Assembly (NCBI GenBank): GCA_016866735.1
Contig: VGLL01000070.1
Coordinates: 1 to 5,560 of the forward strand
Origin: Candidatus Shapirobacteria bacterium
Lineage (GTDB): Bacteria; Patescibacteriota; Microgenomatia; VGLL01
Length of the DNA: 5,560 nucleotides
Direction of reading: 5' to 3'
Both the position numbers and the translations under genes were made by a program. Below the pieces are notes generated by a model. The model had not been told where the DNA came from. It did not search any database and saw only the letters and a program-made list of their open reading frames with translations. How positions within the stretch are numbered: position 1 is the stretch's first letter; the number at the start of each line of letters is the position of its first letter. This document shows, one piece after another, positions 1 through 4,226 of this stretch.

Positions 1-662
1 TTTACCTTGCCGTTAGCAACCAAGCCGGCATCATAATCGGTGGCAACCGCAATGGCGCAATAACAGATTTCTTTCTCCCTCGCCAGGGCGATTTCCGGAT
101 ACTCAGTCATATTAACCGCGTCCCAGCCCATTCTGGTGAACCAACTCGATTCGGCAGCGGTCGAAAATCTTGGGCCCTGGATGATTACAACCGTACCCTT
201 CTTGTGGAGCTTAACGTTAAATTTCTTGGCTGATTTTATAGCTAACTCCCTTAATTGCGGACAATAAGGAAAAGCGGTAGAAACATGGGTGGCAATCTGG
301 CCGTCGTAGAAAGTATCCGCTCTCCCTGCCGTCCGATCAATAAACTGATCCAAAATGATAAAATCGCCGGGCCTAATCTTTCTTTGCAAGGAACCAACGG
401 CATGGGAAGTCAAAATCCGCGAAACGCCCAGTGATTTTAAGGCCCAGATATTAGCCCGATAATTGATTTTATGCGGCGGGATATCGTGAGTCTTGCCATG
501 ACGCGGTAAAAAGGCAACACCGTGCCCTGCGATTTTCCCTAAGGCAATCTTTTCGGAGGGAGAGCCGTACGGAGTTTCTGTCTTGATCTCCTTTAGGCCA
601 GATGCTAAATCGTAAAAACCGGAGCCGCCGATAATGCCAATCTCTACCCGATTTTCACTCAT
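1..662 (-). CDS. mtnP: S-methyl-5'-thioadenosine phosphorylase (MTAP), C-terminus cut by window edge
   Basis: A cytoplasmic purine nucleoside phosphorylase of the PNP/MTAP family 2. It splits methylthioadenosine with phosphate into adenine and methylthioribose 1-phosphate. The window holds 220 codons from the ATG at 662. Visible motifs are the N-terminal GIIGGSGFYD loop (residues 9-18), ETPYGSPS (29-36), FLPRHGKTHDIPPH (51-64) with the phosphate-site Arg and His, HAVGSL (87-92), DQFIDRT (105-111), GPRFSTAAES (163-172), NMTEYPE (184-190) and TDYD (208-211). By analogy with human MTAP, the paired Asp residues of TDYD contact the adenine amino group, which favours a 6-aminopurine substrate over inosine or guanosine. 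Relatives are about 260-290 residues, so roughly 40-70 residues lie beyond base 1. The start codon directly follows the apt stop with no spacer and no Shine-Dalgarno sequence, suggesting translational coupling. His87 sits where Thr, Ser or Asn is usual. A methylthioinosine phosphorylase or a broad PNP is less likely. Confidence 0.93.
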   Translation of the reverse strand, partial: MSENRVEIGIIGGSGFYDLASGLKEIKTETPYGSPSEKIALGKIAGHGVAFLPRHGKTHDIPPHKINYRANIWALKSLGVSRILTSHAVGSLQRKIRPGDFIILDQFIDRTAGRADTFYDGQIATHVSTAFPYCPQLRELAIKSAKKFNVKLHKKGTVVIIQGPRFSTAAESSWFTRMGWDAVNMTEYPEIALAREKEICYCAIAVATDYDAGLVANGKV

Positions 663-1181
663 TTATTTTTGATAACTTACTAAAGAAAATAAATTATAAT
701 CCTTTAATCTTTCTCTCCCTGGAAGGTAATCCAGGATGATTAAGAAAGCGACACCGATAATCTTACCCTTTAACCTTTCTACTAACTTCGCGGCCGCAGC
801 CATCGTCCCGCCGGTAGCCAAAACATCATCTACCAATAAAACCTTTTCGCCTGGCTGTATCGAATCTTTATGAATTTCTAAGACTGCTTTCCCGTATTCT
901 AAATCAAATTCTTCGCTCTCTGTCTTGGATGGTAATTTTCCTTTTTTTCTCACCATCACCATGCCCGCCCCCAAGCGGTCAGCCAAAATCCCCGCCAAAA
1001 TAAATCCCCGCGCATCGATTCCCACCACCTTATCGATTTTTTGCCCTCTAAATTTCTCCGCCAATTTTCTTGCCATATCTTGCAGGGCTTCTTTGTCCTC
1101 AAGGAGAGGGGCAATATCACGAAAGATTATCCCCTTTTGGGGAAAGTCAGGGATATTGCGAATTTTTTTCTTTAAGTTCAT
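663..1181 (-). CDS. apt: Adenine phosphoribosyltransferase
   Basis: A cytoplasmic type I phosphoribosyltransferase that makes AMP from adenine and PRPP. The 172-residue product is near the family norm (E. coli Apt is 183). It shows the Apt signature FPQKGIIFRDIAPLL (13-27), the VVGIDARGF segment (52-60), a basic RKKGKLP flexible loop (78-84), the EYG segment (95-97) and the PRPP-binding motif VLLVDDVLATGGT (114-126) with its two acidic residues. The ATG at 1181 lies 6 nt after the stop of the upstream membrane glycosyltransferase. No strong Shine-Dalgarno sequence precedes it, so expression probably depends on the long leftward transcript and coupling. The next gene is the phosphorylase that produces adenine, so the two form a consecutive salvage step. 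The TAA stop at 663-665 is followed immediately by that gene's ATG in the same frame. Confidence 0.96.
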   Translation of the reverse strand: MNLKKKIRNIPDFPQKGIIFRDIAPLLEDKEALQDMARKLAEKFRGQKIDKVVGIDARGFILAGILADRLGAGMVMVRKKGKLPSKTESEEFDLEYGKAVLEIHKDSIQPGEKVLLVDDVLATGGTMAAAAKLVERLKGKIIGVAFLIILDYLPGRERLKDYNLFSLVSYQK

Positions 1182-1187
1182 CGTTAG

Positions 1188-2351
1188 CTAAGCTATCCAA
1201 TAACCACGGGTAAAAAGAACCGCACAAATAGCAAATAGCAAAAAGAAAATAGTAAAAAATAGGGCCTTGACCATTTTGTTTTCTATTAATCCCATGATAA
1301 TAAAGCAGGGGAAAAGCGTCAAGGCGTATCTTGGCATTGAGGAGAAAGTGCCACTAAGCGTCGGCAAAAGATAAGCCAACGCCGCAAAGACAAGATAGGA
1401 AAGTCGTATTTTCTTTTTATAGCCAAAAAACAAAAGTCCCAAAAAGCCCAAGCCAACCAAAAATTCCAGAGAAACAACGAAATAAGTTAGGCTTTGCTTA
1501 TCTACTGTCCAAAACATCTTTAAATATCGCCAAAATACTTGGTACAAAAGAATAATCTTCGTTGCTCTCTCCGCCCCAAAAAAGGGTTGAACGTGAAGAA
1601 ACATAAGGGGGTCGTGATATTGGATTGCCAAAAAGCGCATATAGTAAAGTAGTCCAAGCGGAATCAGGAAAATAGGGGCAAAATTTGAAATTTGATCCGC
1701 CGTTTTGGCGGATGAAATTTTACGCTGTTCTCCCCATTCAACTAAAAGGGCAGGCAATATAAATATTCCTACCAACCTTGTCGCGCTTGCCAAGGCCCCG
1801 AAAATACCAGCCAGCCACCATTTTTTAATCCTGGCGAAATAAAAGCTAGCCAAAACCAGGAATAAAAAAAATGATTCGGTATAGACCATTGAAAAGAAAA
1901 AGGCAGTCGGAAAAATGAGAAGAAAAATAATTGCTCTTCTTGCTATGTTCTCTTTATAGTCCAATTTTACCAATTTAGCCAATAGCACTAACCCCAGAAG
2001 AAGGCTTATTAGGGAAATGCCCCAACCCGCGACCAAATCTCTCCCCCCAAAAAATGGCGTAAGCGAGTTAACTAATTTGGGATAAAGCGGAAAGAAGGCC
2101 CGTTGGTAAACCCCGTAACCTTTTCTGGCGATATCCAAATAATGCATCCCGTCGAAATTGGCCCTGCTCCACAAAAAAGGAGGGTTCAAGATGACTTTTG
2201 GCTCCGTATAAATATATTGATTGGAACTCGGTAGAGCTCTTGATCCCAAGAAAATAATCCCCGCCATAACCAGCTGCCAGGCAATAAACACCCAGAAAAC
2301 GAATTTGAGAATTTTTTTATTTTCTCGAAAGAACTTTTTCATATACCCCAA
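1188..2351 (-). CDS. PIG-V/Gpi18-like polytopic mannosyltransferase
   Basis: An integral membrane protein of about 387 residues, resembling the PIG-V/Gpi18-like mannosyltransferase group (GT-C fold). It has a lysine-rich N-terminus, then a first membrane span (about 16-36). An external loop carries FDGMHYLDIARKGY (66-79), whose Asp67 matches the expected catalytic position after the first span. FFPLYP (86-91), FPTAFFFSMVYTES (147-160), TRLVG (191-195) and SMPRYALTLFP (338-348) are further family-like blocks, and roughly eight to ten hydrophobic helices follow. Such enzymes transfer a sugar from polyprenyl-phosphate donors outside the membrane; the donor and acceptor here are unknown. The start is uncertain. 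The TTG at 2351 has an AAGGGA ribosome-site candidate at good spacing, while the ATG at 2342 gives MKKFF and lacks a well-placed site. Either start overlaps the upstream gene (35 or 26 nt). A palindromic element (about residues 211-224) and a heptamer array (367-376) lie inside the gene. Confidence 0.85.
   Translation of the reverse strand: MGYMKKFFRENKKILKFVFWVFIAWQLVMAGIIFLGSRALPSSNQYIYTEPKVILNPPFLWSRANFDGMHYLDIARKGYGVYQRAFFPLYPKLVNSLTPFFGGRDLVAGWGISLISLLLGLVLLAKLVKLDYKENIARRAIIFLLIFPTAFFFSMVYTESFFLFLVLASFYFARIKKWWLAGIFGALASATRLVGIFILPALLVEWGEQRKISSAKTADQISNFAPIFLIPLGLLYYMRFLAIQYHDPLMFLHVQPFFGAERATKIILLYQVFWRYLKMFWTVDKQSLTYFVVSLEFLVGLGFLGLLFFGYKKKIRLSYLVFAALAYLLPTLSGTFSSMPRYALTLFPCFIIMGLIENKMVKALFFTIFFLLFAICAVLFTRGYWIA
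1225..1252. repeat. Heptanucleotide-period array in the PIG-V-like gene
   Basis: Four adjacent 7-nt units on the plus strand: caaatag, caaatag, caaaaag, aaaatag. The array encodes part of the last membrane helix (about residues 367-376) on the minus strand. The first two units are identical and the others differ by one or two bases. Confidence 0.7.
1681..1720. repeat. Near-perfect palindrome with an adjoining heptamer pair, inside the PIG-V-like gene
   Basis: Arms 1688-1701 and 1707-1720 are 14 nt each, complementary at 13 of 14 positions (mismatch at 1694/1714), with the 5-nt loop gtttt. The core is atccgcc/ggcggat. The total is 33 nt, exactly 11 codons. It abuts a duplicated heptamer, aaatttg at 1681-1687 and 1688-1694, the second copy being shared with the left arm. 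On the coding strand it makes a hydrophilic stretch around ISSAKTADQISN (212-223) in a loop between membrane helices. This suggests a tolerated in-frame insertion. Confidence 0.75.
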
Positions 2352-3354
2352 TTGTTTCCCTTGCCACTTTCTCCCAGGTGAATTTTCCGGCTTGTTTTAG
2401 ACCTTTTCGGATTAAATCGCGGCGCATCTTTTCGTCTTCGCTTACCTCTTCTAGTCCGAGAGCAATGTCCGCAACATCATGTGGGTCGACCATCCTGGCC
2501 GCGTTGCCGCAAATCTCCGGCAAGCTCGCGGTATTGGCCGCCACCACCGGACAGCCACAGGCCATCGCCTCTAAAACCGGCAGCCCAAAACCTTCGTAAA
2601 AAGACGGCTGGCAGTAAACCGTCGCTAAATTATAAATTTCCACTAAGTCCTTGGTTGGTACAAAACCCAGTACCTTAACTTCATTAACTAAATCAAGCTC
2701 TTCAATTAATTGAAGTGTAACCTTCACTTCCGGCAGCTCTCTGTTTTCAAAGGCTTTGCCTATTAATAGTAGTTTTAAGTTTTGAGATTTGAGTTTTGAG
2801 AAAGCTCCCACTAGCCCCAAAATATTTTTATTGTAGTTAACATCTCCCACATATAAAATAAAGCGGTCGGGTAACTTGTATCTCTCCCAAACGGCTAATC
2901 GCTGGTTGCTAATTGTTAATTGCTTGAATTCTCCCGCCGGCGCCAAGGGAATAACAAAAACTTTCTCTTCCGGACATCCGAGATATTTTTCGATGTCTTT
3001 TCTTGAGTTTTCCGAATCGGTAATCACGGCGGCGGCATTTCCAAGAGAAATTTTTTGAATTTGAAACTTAATATTCCCTCTTATCCCCGGCGGAAAATGC
3101 TCTGGAAAAACCAGGGGAATAATGTCATGAACCGTGACCACAATAGGCTTTTTCTTTAAAATGGGTAAGGTCAAGAAAAATGGGTCAAAGGACGGGTAAT
3201 GGACAATGTCGGGGTTTTCATTTGCCATAACTATGCTCAAACTCTCTTCTTTGCTAAGAGCTTTAATTAAATTGCGAGTGTACTCGCCCACTCCGCGAAA
3301 AGCGCTCCCGTTTTTAAGGGGCCGGTCGTCAATATGAACTCTTATCTTATTCAT
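2317..3354 (-). CDS. Family 4 glycosyltransferase (GT-B fold, retaining)
   Basis: A 345-residue cytoplasmic or membrane-associated glycosyltransferase that uses a nucleotide sugar. The N-terminal domain has the glycine-containing acceptor loop RGVGEYTRNLI (20-30), VHYPSFDP (51-58), TVHDIIP (74-80) and the ITDSENSRKDI segment (111-121). The C-terminal domain opens with FILYVGDVNYNKN (165-177), followed by LLLIGK (195-200), VLGFVP (228-233) and the donor-binding EX7E motif EGFGLPVLE (Glu254 and Glu262), then GCPVVAANTASLPEICGNAA. Conserved order and length match GT4 enzymes such as mannosyltransferases; the sugar cannot be assigned. The ATG at 3354 overlaps the preceding stop as ATGA, indicating coupling. 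Two heptanucleotide-period arrays sit in the gene. One is in the linker between the two domains (about residues 143-154) and the other in the helix before LLLIGK (186-195). Neither breaks the frame nor removes a motif. Confidence 0.93.
   Translation of the reverse strand: MNKIRVHIDDRPLKNGSAFRGVGEYTRNLIKALSKEESLSIVMANENPDIVHYPSFDPFFLTLPILKKKPIVVTVHDIIPLVFPEHFPPGIRGNIKFQIQKISLGNAAAVITDSENSRKDIEKYLGCPEEKVFVIPLAPAGEFKQLTISNQRLAVWERYKLPDRFILYVGDVNYNKNILGLVGAFSKLKSQNLKLLLIGKAFENRELPEVKVTLQLIEELDLVNEVKVLGFVPTKDLVEIYNLATVYCQPSFYEGFGLPVLEAMACGCPVVAANTASLPEICGNAARMVDPHDVADIALGLEEVSEDEKMRRDLIRKGLKQAGKFTWEKVARETIGVYEKVLSRK
2357..2362 (-). promoter_or_regulatory. Possible ribosome binding site for the TTG start at 2351
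   Basis: On the minus strand AAGGGA lies 5 nt before TTG at 2351. The AAGG core is 7 nt before TTG, a normal distance, but 16 nt before the ATG at 2342, which is too far. A GGGG run sits only 3 nt before that ATG, too close. This favours TTG, although ATG is the commoner start codon. The site lies inside the preceding gene. Confidence 0.35.
2771..2798. repeat. Heptanucleotide-period array in the GT4 gene (first)
   Basis: Four adjacent 7-nt units on the plus strand: agtttta, agttttg, agatttg, agttttg. The array continues weakly into agaaagc. It encodes SKLKSQNLKL (186-195) in the C-terminal domain, just before the LLLIGK strand. Confidence 0.75.
2893..2927. repeat. Heptanucleotide-period array in the GT4 gene (second)
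   Basis: Five adjacent 7-nt units on the plus strand: ggctaat, cgctggt, tgctaat, tgttaat, tgcttga. They are degenerate but in strict register. They encode FKQLTISNQRLA (143-154), the linker between the N- and C-terminal domains, where extra residues are easily tolerated. Confidence 0.7.
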
Positions 3355-4226
3355 GACTTACTTTTTAAAAATCGCCAATATGCCCGCGGAAAGCGCAGGG
3401 CAGAAAAAAAGGAAAAAACGACTCCTTGAAAACCATCCAATATTCCCTTATGCCGCACTTGCGTTAATAAAAACCACCAAATAGGTTTAACTAAGCAGTA
3501 ATCCGCGAGGCTAACCAAATTTTTCTCTAGCCGCCGCTCTTTTAACTCGCCAACGATCAGGTTGATATATTTGCTGTTTCGTAAAAGATAATCTTTAAAA
3601 GTCATGTCGTTGAAATGATAAAGACTATTCTGCAGCCAACCTGCCCGGCCCCGAATTACGATCTGCTCGTGCACACTCTTACAGGGAAAATAGGCTTTCC
3701 CCTTTTTAACTAAACGAATAACCCCGTCTGGATAAACTCCGCCATACCATAAAAACTTACCCAAAAAGTAATTGAGGCGGGGAATAAAGAATCCGCAAAA
3801 CTCGCTGCTCACTGTGCCTATTTGTCCGTCTCTCTTTATCAACAACTCCTGATGCTTCAAAAAAAGTTTGCGGTCAGGCAAACTCTGCTGGTAATCCTCG
3901 ATTTGTCTGTCGTCCATTTCGATAACTCTTTTGATCTCCGCCGCCAATTCCTGGCTGACTCTTTCGTCCGCATCAAGCTGTAAAATCCACTCATTCCTGC
4001 AGGCCTCGAGCGCCTTTTGCTTGTTGATATGGAAAACGGGAGGATTATTGGTAATAATAATCTTCGCTCCATACCTGCTGGCGATTTCGCGGGTCTTGTC
4101 GGCAGAAGTGCCGTCAACGATAACGATCTCGCCCGCCAGGTCTTTTACTGCCTCAAGGCACGGCCCGATAGTGTCCTCTTCATTGTAAGTCGCTAGGGCA
4201 ACTGAAATCTTGGTTTTTCTACTCAT
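3351..4226 (-). CDS. Family 2 glycosyltransferase, WaaE/KdtX-like
   Basis: A 291-residue GT-A fold inverting glycosyltransferase. The start ISVALATYNEEDTIGPCLEAV (7-27) is the nucleotide-binding strand and helix. IVIVDGTSADKT (34-45) follows, then WILQLDADERV (80-90), whose DAD (85-87) is the metal- and sugar-nucleotide-binding DXD equivalent. The segment PDGVIRLVKKGKAYF (166-180), the SVHEQIVIRG block (184-193) and the LYHFNDMTFKDYLLRNSKY block (202-220) are typical of the WaaE/KdtX branch, which adds a hexose to surface polysaccharide or lipid cores. The C-terminus (about 240-290) has amphipathic or hydrophobic stretches such as PIWWFLL, consistent with membrane attachment. The ATG at 4226 overlaps the upstream stop by ATGA, and the TGA at 3351 overlaps the next start in the same way, so it is translationally linked on both sides. 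It is the only one of the four glycosyltransferases without an embedded short-repeat array. The substrate is not assignable. Confidence 0.93.
   Translation of the reverse strand: MSRKTKISVALATYNEEDTIGPCLEAVKDLAGEIVIVDGTSADKTREIASRYGAKIIITNNPPVFHINKQKALEACRNEWILQLDADERVSQELAAEIKRVIEMDDRQIEDYQQSLPDRKLFLKHQELLIKRDGQIGTVSSEFCGFFIPRLNYFLGKFLWYGGVYPDGVIRLVKKGKAYFPCKSVHEQIVIRGRAGWLQNSLYHFNDMTFKDYLLRNSKYINLIVGELKERRLEKNLVSLADYCLVKPIWWFLLTQVRHKGILDGFQGVVFSFFSALRFPRAYWRFLKSKS

Noticed and set aside
925..1191. Plus-strand open frame of 88 codons
   Set aside because: It lies antisense to apt, which carries full family motifs in the other strand. No ribosome site or recognisable domain is seen.
1182..1260. 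Possible promoter for apt (AT-rich, TACTAT-like box)
   Set aside because: No matching -35 box at proper spacing, and the AT-richness comes from the heptamer array and a membrane-helix coding region.
1688..1720. Hairpin as a transcription terminator
   Set aside because: It lies in the middle of an intact coding frame, and no U-tract follows it in the direction of transcription.
2378..3058. Plus-strand open frames antisense to the GT4 gene
   Set aside because: They are low-complexity Ser/Pro/Arg-rich translations that mirror the conserved minus-strand gene; no motifs.
3043..3075. Possible further AT-rich short array (ttttttgaatttgaaac)
   Set aside because: The units do not hold a consistent 7-nt register. 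It encodes an ordinary helix segment (NIKFQIQKISLG) and can be explained by base composition.
3400..3422. Purine-rich A/G run at the end of the GT2 gene
   Set aside because: No regular period. It encodes the Phe- and Ser-rich hydrophobic end of the protein.
3857..4188. Open frames overlapping the GT2 gene on both strands
   Set aside because: The GT2 frame has the DXD and YNEE motifs and ATGA couplings at both ends. The others are shadows.
3351..4226. Recoded UGA (Gracilibacteria/Absconditabacteria genetic code)
   Set aside because: TGA ends both the GT2 and GT39-like genes at natural C-termini within ATGA overlaps, and no in-frame TGA occurs in any gene.
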